This document shows positions 11,164-21,696 of a DNA stretch of 64,000 nt, piece after piece; position 1 is the first letter of the stretch, and the number at the start of each line of letters is the position of its first letter. The position numbers and the translations under genes are program-made. A model generated the notes under the pieces. The model had not been told where the DNA came from. It saw only the letters and a list, made by a program, of their open reading frames with translations, and did not search any database. Source of the stretch: Peronospora farinosa (taxonomy: Eukaryota > Oomycota > Peronosporomycetes > Peronosporales > Peronosporaceae); contig CANTFK010000270.1 in assembly GCA_947646735.1 (NCBI GenBank), positions 434,001-498,000 of the forward strand, given 5' to 3'.

Positions 11164-12492
11164 TCAAGTACCTTTATCCTTAGGTAACTCGCACGGAACG
11201 GATTCAGGGAATACATCCTTGAATTCGACCAAATCCTTATACAAAGGATTTGACTTCAGCGACTCCCAGGATTGCGATGTATATCGCTCAATCCGAGTCT
11301 TCTCATCAAGGACACTCTCGTCCATTGATGAGCTGCTGAGAACCCGTTCGTTCTCGGCAAAAACTGTTGCTGACCGAATGTCAGTCATGTGCTCGTCCTC
11401 TGCGACGAGCACACAGATCTGCTTGACTTTGCCACTACGCAGATCATGCAAGAACCTTTTAGGTTCTAGCGTATGCAACTGAGTTATCTCCGAAGTTAAC
11501 TTCGGAGGCGCGATCAGATCAAGCGTATAAGCGCCTACGTTTGATCCGTCATTAACCAAGACGTTCAACGTCTCGGTTACTTCCTGGGGACTTATTCCCT
11601 CAGGGCACTGGGGACTTATTCCCGCAGGCTCGATGGAACTTGTTCCATCGACTTCCTCTAGCTGTGGTGGCGCAACCACAGCAAGATCCTCTACGATCAA
11701 CTCTCCAGTTGATCTAGGATTACCGTGTTGCCGCTTCTGGGCAACCGGTTTACTCTTCGGTGAATGCTGCCCTCTAAGCGAGCATTCATGTCCCGGTCCA
11801 CTCGGCTTATTCGAGTGGTGGACCTTCGGCGCTGCCTGTGCTTGTGCACAGCCGCCGGCAGCTTGCTCCACAGCGTGACTGTCTGTCACGCTGAGTTCTT
11901 GTGCAGTCGTACTAACGACCGAACCACAAGTGAGGCCATCACACTCACTCGTAGTACATTCACACGCTTGTGAACGCTCCAAGACGTTCATCAGATGGCC
12001 ATCTGATGAACAAGCGGCAGGCATCTTCACGGTTCGATGCTGCCAGCTGACCCATGGCTCGTACCTTCTGAGCCATGGTAATCCTAGAATGACATCAAAT
12101 TTGTCATCCAGATCAAGTACGATGAAATCATCATCGTACCTTTTGCCTTCAAGCGTGTAGTGAATTCCCACTACACGCTTCTTTACTGTTACGGATGCGC
12201 CCGTTGCAAGGCGCACCGTCATCCTCGTTGGAGGGGTCTCGCGCTCAACATATTTGAGCCTACGATCATCTAGCGATTGGCGTCGAACGAAGTTGTTCGA
12301 AGCCCCACAATCAACTAGGGCGCGAAGTGACATGTTCTTGGTCACTTCGATCTTCAATGTGATGAGGGATACCTCATCACTGGGAGCGGCAACACACAGT
12401 GACTGTGTGTTGGGAGCAACCTTCGTCAAGAGTCCCGCGAACTCTCTTGACGTTGCTGGATCAGTAGGGCGCTCCGCCCCTACTGACCCCAA
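11164..12492 (-). pseudogene. pol: Gypsy-type aspartic protease and protease-RT linker, element 2
   Basis: The active-site motif reads ALVDCGASNNFV, the D-x-G-A-S form common in Ty3/gypsy elements, followed by the flap region and GLPWLRRYEPWVSW, typical of retropepsin-like domains. A long polar linker leads towards RT. The frame ends with TGA at LPKDKGT, where related sequence would continue to the RT fingers; a nearby single-base loss confirms decay. Confidence 0.8.
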
Positions 12493-13696
12493 CCGTTTTT
12501 TGATGGTCCACCACGTTGTTGCGATTTCGCAGCAACGTGGGACCCACGTCTCTGGCCCTTCTTGGCAGACGGTCTATCGTCACTCCCAGTGTTACGAGAC
12601 ACTAGACGTGGGGCACTACACTCATAAGCGTAGTTTCCCAGCTTCTGACAGCGATTGCACTTTTTAATCGCTTGTACCCTGGAGAGCGAAGTCGCTCGCT
12701 CTCTACATAGGAGAGGTCCATTGGTTCTGGACCTCCGCCCTCCTGTCGTCTCGGTGGACGATAGGACCCCGAGTGGACGTGAGCCTGTTGCAGGCTAAAG
12801 TCCTCCTATTCCGCTGCAGAGATCGCTTGATCCAGCGATTCTAGTTCCAAGCGGAACAGGTGGGTCTTGACAGGACCATCTTTCATACCCTTGATGAACA
12901 TAGTAACCAGCGTGTGTTCATCGATTGGGTTCAGTACGATACAACTAACGAGGTATCGTACGTGTTGGGCGTAAGCGTGTATATCACGCTTACCCTGTTC
13001 CAAATCCAGGAGCTCAGCCCGAGCCCTGAATTTGGCGCGAGGCGGTTCAAACGTGGGTTTGAGCCGCGCCTTGAAGACGTCATACGTTGGGAAAACGTAT
13101 GGGTCGTGCAGTTTGAGCCCTAAGGCCCAAGCTTTGGCACGTCCTGCCAAGTTCGACATGGCGAACTTGACCTTCATCGCATCGTCATCGATGCGACGAG
13201 CCTCAATGGCATCGTCGAGCTCGACGAACCATCTCAACAAGGATTCGCTTTCGACTGCCTTGTACTTGGAGACATCAATCTTCAAGGACTCGGGTCGACG
13301 TGTATACGTCGACCCGGCAGCAACAGCACTAGCCTGCTGTTGTCTCAACAGTTCAGACTGTTGAGCACCCTGCTGCATCAACCAGTCAGCTTGTTGAGCG
13401 CCTTGTTCTCTCAACAGTTCAACCTGTTGATAACCTTGCTTCTCTAGCAAGGTGAGTTTCTTTACAACTTCGTCAAGTTCATGTTGTATGAACTTGGCGA
13501 TGGTTGCATGTTGGTCGTCTCCGCTAAGAGAGAGCAACATGGCACCAACGGCAGGGTTGCCGATGGTTTCAGCCATACGCTGAACAGCATTCCATTCGAG
13601 GTCACTCAAATGGCGAAAATCATCACGCGTTGCGTGATGACGTTCATCACCCGCTGATTCCATAGCGGGTGGTGCGGTGGTCGCTGAACGGACCAC
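12493..13696 (-). pseudogene. gag: Gag with stop codon and frameshifted CCHC knuckle, element 2
   Basis: The capsid part (13696-12806) has a Gln-rich repeated segment (QQGAQQ units, residues ~100-125) and a retrotransposon gag domain (LLRWFVELDDAIEAR...FKARLKPTFEPP). A TAG at 12806 ends it. Beyond the stop the same frame continues to PEPMDLSYVE, and after an A-run near 12665 the frame must shift to read the knuckle CNRCQKLGNYAYEC, in which the usual His is Asn. The first listed codon is GTG; the first ATG is about 12 codons inside. Confidence 0.8.
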
Positions 13697-13708
13697 GAAG
13701 TGCTACCA
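13691..13708 (-). promoter_or_regulatory. tRNA primer binding site of element 2
   Basis: Two bases after the 5' LTR the minus strand reads TGGTAGCACTTCGTGG, beginning with TGG, the complement of a tRNA CCA end. The matching tRNA is not identified here. Confidence 0.6.
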
Positions 13709-13710
13709 GG

Positions 13711-14165
13711 TGTAATGGGGCACCCTCCGACTATACTGATTACAGTATAGTCTACTTTCACTGATTACAGTGAAAGCAGGTGCCTCAATTACCTCTCTTA
13801 CACAAGAGGCAGAGGAAGCTTTACTTCTAAACAAACGCTTAGAAGTAGAGGAAAAGAAAACTGTATTTAATATAGTTAACTATCTTAATAAAACTAATCT
13901 GTTATAACCTATGTTAACTATATTAAACTACAACTATGTATGTTGACGACTTGCCCTCCACTCATCGCGCGCGTCCATCGGTCATTGGTCAGCGCGTTGG
14001 TTGATATGATGGCCCATATCAACCAATGAGAGGGCATCTCCAACTTCAAGGAGATCTAGGAACAATATTATTAGAAAAGGTAATATTGTCAAAATATTAT
14101 TAGTTATAATAATATTTTTATTGACACTTCATATATCGGTGTTGTAACGGGGTGAGCCCGTTACA
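13711..14165 (-). repeat. 5' LTR of element 2 (455 bp) with altered tip
   Basis: It is identical to the 3' LTR except one base and the tip. The tip (14135-14173 including flank) is a 17-bp-arm inverted repeat with loop GTGAG. The right arm ends in the host flank ACACCGAT, and the left arm carries its inverted copy ATCGGTGT inside the LTR. The 23-base terminal motif is in the opposite orientation from the one in the 3' LTR. Confidence 0.9.
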
Positions 14166-14170
14166 ACACC

Positions 14171-14511
14171 GATTTCATTACTTTTCTCACATCTACAGTA
14201 CCGGAAGTCTCACAAAGTGACCTGGAAAGAATAGCAAATACGATTATATGACGGATGCTAACAACATTAATGTCATACAGCTGCAACAGCAGCATCACAT
14301 AGCTCCTGCATCTTGCAACGGCGGCAAACTCTCCTTTAATAAGACGTTCAGCAACAACGGAGGAAGACGTGAGAGAACAAACTAAGGACCTTCGAATCGG
14401 AATCACAGCGGACACGACGGACCATGAGAGAGCGTGGGTCACGATCCCAGTGATCAAGTCACAACTAGCCGCGCATTCCCACAGACGAGCCGACGACCAA
14501 AGCCAAAAAAA
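14171..14511. other. Spacer right of element 2
   Basis: No gene is supported. Short open frames on both strands have no recognisable content. Confidence 0.4.
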
Positions 14512-14899
14512 AAAGAGTCTCTACTCAGTAACGCTGGACGAAAGAAAAAGGCACAACGGTCAAATAAGCACGCCACTCTACAGTTCGAGAAAGGAGAGGC
14601 GATGCAGCAGGCAGGGGAGCCTTCACTCGCCGTGAGATTCCTACCATCTCATCGACGGACTACTTGATGAAAATTGTAGGCCGGAGTACCGTAGAGCGAT
14701 CTATTCCAAGATATTCGAGGATCGACGTTCGGATCCCTGCCATGGTAAGATCAAGCTGTGTTACGACAAGAAATTTCTCTTCATCGTCGCGCAATTGGGA
14801 GAAGACGATGTTCCTCGCGGTGTGCTGGAACGTACGCAATGGCAAGGGCTAGATCTGACGGACGCAATTTTAACCTCGACATTGGTTTACGGAATGTAA
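14512..14899 (+). pseudogene. Possible host exon remnant next to the element 2 insertion
   Basis: Two successive + frames read like ordinary protein: first SNAGRKKKAQRSNKH, then TLQFEKGEAMQQAGEPSLAV to about 14640. After a one-base shift near 14640 comes YHLIDGLLDENCRPEYRRA and LCYDKKFLFIVAQLGEDD, up to the TAA at 14897-14899. There is no start codon and no upstream continuation across the retrotransposon 340 bp to the left. It may be the 3' end of a gene cut by the insertion. No family is recognised. Confidence 0.35.
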
Positions 14900-15246
14900 T
14901 TGGTGGTGTGCTTCCACCGTGACGTTCGAAGTATCAAGCCAATATACTGCATGCACCTGACTCGTCCGCAAGCGAGCAAAGCGTGTGTGTGTGCTTTATG
15001 AAACTAGTTGAAGCGAGTACATGTACGTAGTTAGATATATTTAATATATAAATGTGTACTTCTAGCGCTTTCAGCAGTTCTGACATCTGCAATTCACGTT
15101 TGAATGCGTGTAAGTGTTGACTAGTGCTTGTACTAATGCATATTCATAGCTACAGCCGAGAAACACACTTAGCGATGCTGGGGGGACCCCACTTTGACTG
15201 CAGATTAGACCATGTATAGCGGAAAAGGATGTAGTGCATTTACCTT
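14900..15246. other. Intergenic, no gene seen
   Basis: AT-rich sequence between the possible exon remnant and the 3' end of the lactonase gene; it would contain that gene's 3' untranslated region. Confidence 0.5.
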
Positions 15247-16428
15247 CTAAAACTCTGCGACATAAAGACCTACAGCCGAACCAATCTTATACTTGTTTCC
15301 CGTGAACGAAAGCAACCCCGTCTTCCAGTCCACTTTGAACACAAACATATCGTTCGTATCCTGGTTGGCCACAATCAGATGCTTATGGTAAACCACAAAG
15401 CTACGAGGACACTTTCCTCGGGTTTTCTCCCATCCAAGCGACACGAGGGTACCATTGGTCTCAATCTTGAAAATCGCAATGGAGTCGTGGCCGCGGTTTG
15501 AAGTGTACAGGAACTTGCCATTGCTGGACAAATGGATGTCAGCGCTGATACTAGTAATGTTCCCACTGTCACTCGGAAGCGTCGTGATTTCTTGTAGAGC
15601 CTTCTTTGACAATTTAGCGTCCTCGTTGTCGATTTCGTAAACGCTGACAGTATTGCTGAGCTCGTTTACAACGTACGCGATTTTGCCGTTAGGGTGAAGT
15701 GCCATATGACGTGGTCCAGCTCCACGGGAGCTCTTCACAGTCTTCATTTTCTTCAGCTTCTGCTTTTTTGGTTTCAGCTTGAACTGTAGCAATTTGTCGC
15801 TACCTAAGTTTGCAACAACAAGGTGATCCGAGTTTGGTAGCCACATAGAGCTTTGGATGTGGCCGGCCTCCTGTCGTTCCTTGACGACCTTGCTACCTTT
15901 CCGGAATTTTTTATGGTATGTCTCCTTGCCAAGAGAACCGTCATCTTCATTAATCGAGAACATCGTGAAACTGCCAGCGTAGTTGGAGACGACAACAAAA
16001 GTCTCGGCAGAGTTTAACGAGATGTGGGTTGGTGATCCACCGCGCGTTGGGAGCGTGTTTAGCAGCTTAAGCGTACCGTCGCCATTCAGGGTGAGGGCCG
16101 ACACGTATCCAGTGACCTTGCCGCGCTTTCCAGAGACCACGTCGTCAACGGAGTTCACTGCATAGATCACTTTGTTGCCAGTATGAAACTTCTTGTGGGA
16201 AGCGAGGACGAATATGGGGTTGGTTCCCACCTCCGAGACCGCCCATTTCTTAAGGGATCCATCGTCCATGATCTTGTACGTGTAGATGCCTTCACCCGTA
16301 CCATTAATCCAGCCCATGTCAGAGGTATAAGTCCCAGCAAAAAGGATCGGTTGCGTGCTTATATGGTGACTCGACCAAACGCCCGACACGGCGACCACGA
16401 TGCAGAGGAGGAGACACAAGAAGTGCAT
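15247..16428 (-). CDS. Secreted lactonase-like seven-bladed beta-propeller protein
   Basis: The 393-residue product belongs to the 6-phosphogluconolactonase / carboxy-cis,cis-muconate cyclase-like (Lactonase) beta-propeller family. Signature stretches are FAGTYTSDMGWINGTGEGIY near the N-terminus, GAGPRHMALHPNGKIAYVVN in the centre, and DIHLSSNGKFLYTSNRGHDS followed by CPRSFVVYHKHLIVANQDTND near the end. The ATG at 16428 is chosen because it directly opens a signal peptide (MHFLCLLLCIVVAVSG); the frame extends 16 codons further upstream without an ATG. The signal peptide suggests a secreted or endomembrane protein, unlike the cytosolic bacterial Pgl. The substrate cannot be told from sequence. 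No introns are needed. Confidence 0.85.
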   Translation of the reverse strand: MHFLCLLLCIVVAVSGVWSSHHISTQPILFAGTYTSDMGWINGTGEGIYTYKIMDDGSLKKWAVSEVGTNPIFVLASHKKFHTGNKVIYAVNSVDDVVSGKRGKVTGYVSALTLNGDGTLKLLNTLPTRGGSPTHISLNSAETFVVVSNYAGSFTMFSINEDDGSLGKETYHKKFRKGSKVVKERQEAGHIQSSMWLPNSDHLVVANLGSDKLLQFKLKPKKQKLKKMKTVKSSRGAGPRHMALHPNGKIAYVVNELSNTVSVYEIDNEDAKLSKKALQEITTLPSDSGNITSISADIHLSSNGKFLYTSNRGHDSIAIFKIETNGTLVSLGWEKTRGKCPRSFVVYHKHLIVANQDTNDMFVFKVDWKTGLLSFTGNKYKIGSAVGLYVAEF

Positions 16429-17465
16429 CTTGAGGATCGCTCTAAAGTCTGTTGTGCACGGTGCTGCAAATAACAAAGTGAGCCAAGTCGAGTGCAGCGT
16501 GAATCCTGCGAGCCATTCATACCAGTAAATGGTAACGTCTCTATCTCGGTGGCCTGCTTGCTTGTCATTCTTGGCCGATCAGAAAAAGTAGGAAGGGCAT
16601 CCAGTTTCATATCATATAGCAGCTGATGTATGTAGAAATGGAAGTTGCAAGGAGTCTGAACCAGCTCACATGACGCAAACGTCGTAAGAAATGATGATAA
16701 AGGATCACTTCAAGGAAGGTCAACTGCGAATCCTGGGCGGACGCTATGCGCTTTCTACATAATCCTTCAAGGCCCTCCATTTGTCTAAGCAGCACTCTGC
16801 CTCAATCGATATGGCTGAACCAATTACTCGCAAATGCTTTTTCATTCTTGTCTCTGCTACAATCTGTAGAGTGTTAAGATGAACGACGCATTCATGTCAT
16901 CGACAATGGTCTCGAACATGACAAAGTCATGACAACAACCAATTGTCAAGTACAATTCCTCCTCTTCTGTCTCAGCTGCTCATGCTCAAAACATGGAAAC
17001 TGCCAGATTCCAAATTCTGCTTGTGTCTGATCCGCAGACCAGACATGAGCATGAGCAGTACTTCAACCACTTCGTATCATGCCTTCGACCACTTCTTCTC
17101 TCATCCGTATATGGTCCTTTGGCTGATGCTGTAACCTACTACTTCTCCTATCTGCTAAATAATGTCGGTCCCGCTGAGGTGTCCTAGTTAATGATAGAGT
17201 ACGTGTCCTAGCAGTGAATCTACAGAAGTGCGAGCGACAACAAACATATTGCATTGATATCTATGTAGGCTCTTGGCAGCGTGCTTGAAAAGGCTAGTTA
17301 CAGATCAATATGGGATGAGAATTGTCAGTATCCAAGTCATAAAGTGTCTGCATCAAGTCGGTGTGTGCCGATAAAGTTCTCACCGGCGCCGATCACGTTC
17401 AAGAAGTTGGAAACGTGTACAAGTTGCCTGCCGTCGCATATCACATCACTTGACGTTCGTAATTC
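16429..17465. other. Intergenic, no gene seen
   Basis: About 1 kb between the lactonase start and the PNGase 3' end. Open frames on both strands are short and unlike any known protein. It should hold the lactonase promoter. Confidence 0.5.
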
Positions 17466-20400
17466 CTATTGCGCACCGACGTTCTTGAGATAATGCATTC
17501 GCTTGTGAGCCTCTGCTGCGATTCGCTGCAAAGGTGGTTTATCTTGCACATGCCACGGCTGAAAAGTGAAAAACTGGTCTTCATGTTCGAAAGTCTCTTC
17601 GAAACCGCACCATATCATGAAACATGTGGCTACTTCACTGCCTAGCACGCCAACGTTTGCAGCAAAATACTTGTTGCTCGCGCGAATACGCTGGAATTTT
17701 GACTCTTCTGGATGTTGCGCAATGTTATCTAGGTATCGCAATGCTGAGAGAGTAATGCAAGGTAAGCAATCCATGCGGTTCATTCATGTCCTAGCTCCGT
17801 CCGTACCGGCAGAAATTGCAAGTTGGCGGTTTGGATCTTCACCGGAAGGCAGTATCTTCTGAAGGTCTTGAGCCAATTTACCTTCCATGATGAGTTTGTA
17901 AGTATTTGGGCACAACATAACACTAATTATCAACAAGGCAGCCACTACACGTACTTTCGAGCGCTTTGATCGGTGTGGCCTGAAGCACAAACACGCTGGC
18001 ATCAGTCAAGTGATCACCAATCTTGAACGATATGGAGCGGATTTCGCTGTCTGCAGGTGTAGGCACATTAAAGTCACCTCCTCCCTTGCCTCCGCACGTG
18101 ATTGAACGCCCAAAATTGGTGTGCAATGTAATGCTGTCGATCCAAACACCCTTACGACCACTCATTCGTGTGATGATCTCGTCCGGTAACAAATCAAGCA
18201 TGGCTGTTGGTTGAGACGCTTGACGTTGCGCGTTAGCATTCCCCATCAGCGAGCCAAACACGGTGACAGGCGCATCGTTTAGGTCGTCTATCTTGTCGTA
18301 AGCGAACTGAAGACCGTCAAAACAGTCACTTCCCCACACTTTACATTAACAAGAAGTCAAACACATAATGTTATAACACGCACTGCAAGCTCACACAATT
18401 AGTGGCAGTATTCGAGTGAACCAACTTACTCAAAATGCGCGCGACACGATACACTGATTGAGCTTCAGCGGCAACTTCAGAACACCTCTCGCCGCCGCGC
18501 TCACCGTCGGACCTGAATGCCTTCAGAGGCGGAACAGATACGAATGCCTTCATACCAGCGCAAAAAGTTTGAGCTTCATCCAGGGATTGTACAGGTATCA
18601 TGGCCACGTGGCTTATTACAGCAGCAATGCTTGGATAAGTGCTAGCAGGTCCCTCGATAGTAACACCACTTTTTTTCCTCGACACGCTCCATCAAGCACC
18701 AGCATCTCCGTTCCATTGATGTACATTGCGATAGCATTTTCGCCTAGTAACACAGCGATGTGCGCATACTGACCAAAGGCTAACAACGAAGTCGTACATA
18801 TAGCCGTCTCTGTAGTCTCCTTCTTAATTTGAAGCTCGCACGAAAACTGCCGCTCTGAGTTGCTCCAGTGTATACAAAAGATTGGCGGCGTCGGGTCGGG
18901 AGATCCAATTCGACCAGCTAGAACTCTGATCGTAACGTCTTCGTTATCTTTGAGCGCCTTGTTCCGATCAAAGCGAACAAGAAATGACAGCAAGACGTCT
19001 GTAAGGGGTAGCAAATTGTGACCCGCGATTGACAAAAACTTTCCACCAAGTAACTGCATCCCAAACGCCTCATCATTCCTTCCGCTTCCAGCTCCGTTAT
19101 GGTCATCATTTGTCGGGCCTGCATTCGGAATGCGGAATGGCTTACGCAACCCACAACGCTGAGAATTGTCTGCGTGATTGTCATGACCTGACACGTCAAG
19201 CAGAGGCACGCCTCTATCGCTACATGTAGAAGGGATGTCTTGCAGTGGTAAGTACAGCAAAGGTTGATTCTTCCACATAAAATTACGAAGCTCTGTACGT
19301 GTGAGTGGACACAGAAGCATCATGAGGGCTTCTGACGAGAAGCGTACGGAGCTCAAATTTGATGCCACTTGAATAGCTTGGGCAGCACGCTCATTTACAT
19401 CGGGTGGCACCCTTGTACGATTTGACCGCGTCCGACCAGTGAAGCAAAAAGGATTGGAGCATTCTGAGAATTGACAACCAACCACCCAATTTCGGCATAT
19501 ATCTTGCAAAACCTTTTCAGCTGGCACAGAAGTGGATGTTGCCGCTAAAGGTGACGCACTTGCAGTGCTGACGGGCACGTTTTCTTGTTTTCCAGCTTCA
19601 TTACGACGGTTTTTCCATTCAGCCGATCCTGAAACACGTCCATTGACCTCGCTGTTTCGAGCAGAGCGTCCGTATAGTAGCTCATCGCGCTCAGCTGTTT
19701 TACGTTTCGTCAAAATCGCTACCCTTTCAGGACTTTGCCGTTCCCAGAGGCCACAATTCATTTGATTGATAGTCGTCTCCAGCCACTTTTCACTGACATC
19801 CTGACGCCTTGTGAGCATTTCGGACCAGTTGAGCGTGTATCGCCTAGCCGAGTCTACCACTTCATCACGACCAAACGAGAAAATGTACGACAGCTTTTTG
19901 CCCCATCCAACCTCATATGTCAAAGGACAATCAAGCTGCTCTTCGCATGAATCGCAGTGCAGCCACCGCTTATAGTGCTCAGAATACACCTCAGTCCACA
20001 CGTGGTCCGTAACATCAAGAACATAACGAGCCTCAAATCCCATTGCGCGGCAGCAGAGTGTGAAGCAGTTTGCCCATTCTCCACATCGACCGGTACGTGT
20101 ATCCAACAACTTAACTGGATCATTGTAACGAGGAAATCGAGTATAAGCCCCACATGCAGGGCACTGATACACCTCAACCCGGCCGGCCTGACCAGCTATC
20201 TCTTCAGCGGTGCTGGGGCCCTCCGTCCGTACCGATTGTGTTTTTTCGTATTTACATACCGAGCAATGAGGTTGGTTCATCCATGTGAAGAACTCACGCT
20301 TAAACCAGCGCAGTAATTGCTTAATCAATTCGTCCTGATAGAGTGACATCGGTGACGTGTTAGATCGAGCACGTTCGTGTAGCGTGTCCACTGGGATTCG

Positions 20401-21676
20401 CTTGAGTGCCTCTTCCTGCATCTTTTTATTTTCGTATGACTGTGCACGTTGCAACCCGCTTTGTAATCGCTTCAACATACTCGGTTGATGTTGGCGGTAG
20501 TGTTCCTCCATAATCGTCGCATCTCCACGCCTTCTATCGGCTGCTAAAGCAGCTTGAGCAATGGTCAGCCGTTGCTCTTCAAAATCTAGTACGCTTTTCA
20601 CTCGAGTCAGATGACGGGTTGCAAAAAGACATTCTCCGAAGTCGCTGTGCTCTGTGCCGGAATCACACGCGAAGCCGCCCAGAGGTAGTAAACGATAGTA
20701 CAGGAAAACAGGTAGAGAGCCCATTGCACCTTCGTTCAAATTTCGTGTGATCTTGACGTACCCCGGAGAAGGAACAGGCTGATCGCCAACAACAATGGCA
20801 ATATCAGTGATGGCGAGCGTTTCGAGCTGCTCTATATTGCCTTTGAGCTGCACTGAGTCATATCCGATACGACTCCTCATTTTCAATCCATTAATAGCAG
20901 TGCTACCACTATCGCAGGCAATCTCAACCAATTTTTCTGGTTTATACGATATTGAATCATTCACGGGGGGCATAGCATCGCCAGCGCCTCGTTGCTCCGA
21001 GAGAACGCGGATCTGCGTCAATGCTCGCGGACCGCCACGCTGAACACACAGGTACATATAGTTGCCCGACGCCGAGTACTTTAAATCCACTGGTAACTTT
21101 ATAAATCCAGACGGTGCAGCAACATCCACGTCTCCAGCAACAACAACTACATCGGAAATGAACCGTGATGCCATCAATTGTGACGCATTCCACTCCATTG
21201 GACTCACAGGCTGGAAACCTATATCCACAACAAACAACATTGTAAGCAGCTGATTGATTACTAAAAAGTATCACTCCCACCACCACGTTTTACCTGTAGT
21301 GCAAGTCCTCGCACAAGGTTCACAGATAAAACCAAACTCCGAATCCCTCGGAGTAATTTTCTGAAAAGCTGGTTGTACCACTGCAGCATCTCCAAATGTA
21401 CTTTTGGTGCAAATTTGTCTCCAATCGTCCGCAAGTTCCGACAAATTCAACGTCGAGTCAGTACTGGAGAAGAGAAAGAAGCGAGGACGAGTTTCCGTCG
21501 ATATTGCGACTGTCACCACGTCAGACTTCCTAGAAACGGACAGCACTTTTCCAGTACTGGAACACATTAAGATTTGCTCGTCCGGTATCACTCCAACAAG
21601 CGAAAATAACTGACATTGGAACAAATCCAGAGGAAGCGACTTTCGATCGAAAAAAGCTTGAGCTGCAACGTAAAAC
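17466..21676 (-). CDS. PNG1: Cytosolic peptide:N-glycanase with UBL, MABP-like, transglutaminase, LamG-like and PUB domains
   Basis: It removes N-glycans from misfolded glycoproteins exported from the ER. Proposed exons on the minus strand are 21676-21294, 21218-18430, 18338-17955, 17881-17807 and 17743-17466; a first exon upstream of 21677 is unresolved. Domains in order: a ubiquitin-like fold (SLVGVIPDEQILM); two MABP-like beta-prism repeats (DVVVVAGDVDVAAPSGFIKL and DIAIVVGDQPVPSPGYVKI); zinc ligands CSVCK and CPAC; and the transglutaminase triad in GRCGEWANCF, DHVWTEVY and LHCDSCE. A concanavalin/LamG-like module, a GKGGGDFNVP jacalin-like segment and a C-terminal PUB domain (ALRYLDNIAQHPEESKFQRI) follow. 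Introns have GT..AG ends and are 63-91 nt; the 63-nt one removes an in-frame TGA. A run of seven A near 18670 puts the LamG end out of frame with what follows. This is either a one-base sequencing error or a real truncation that would remove PUB. Confidence 0.85.
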
Positions 21677-21696
21677 CTGCGCGTTAAAACGACCAA

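Larger units (their letters stand above)
6024..14165 (-). mobile_element. Full-length, defective Ty3/gypsy chromodomain element tiled with short hairpins (element 2)
   Basis: An 8142-bp element lies on the minus strand: 5' LTR 13711-14165, PBS, gag, protease, RT/RNase H, integrase, chromodomain, antisense ORF region, PPT, 3' LTR 6024-6484, with ACACC duplications outside. Over about 424 comparable bases the LTRs differ by one substitution (g at 6101, a at 13788) apart from their 5' tips, so insertion was recent. The coding frames nevertheless carry stops and frameshifts in gag, at the protease/RT junction and in the antisense ORF. The whole element is exceptionally rich in perfect short inverted repeats, in LTRs and coding regions alike (see findings). 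The pol sequence is related to element 1. Confidence 0.95.

Noticed and set aside
8456..13364. Many + strand ORFs of 60-140 codons over element 2 gag and pol
   Set aside because: They are shadows of the minus-strand polyprotein; the local palindromes make both strands look open. They lack the coiled-coil and acidic features of the 6532-8287 frames.
20957..21286. Apparent Cys-rich UBR-box-like reading (HFRCSC) upstream of PNGase
   Set aside because: It is in another frame from the clear MABP-like repeat; a 75-nt intron (21219-21293) explains the junction without it.
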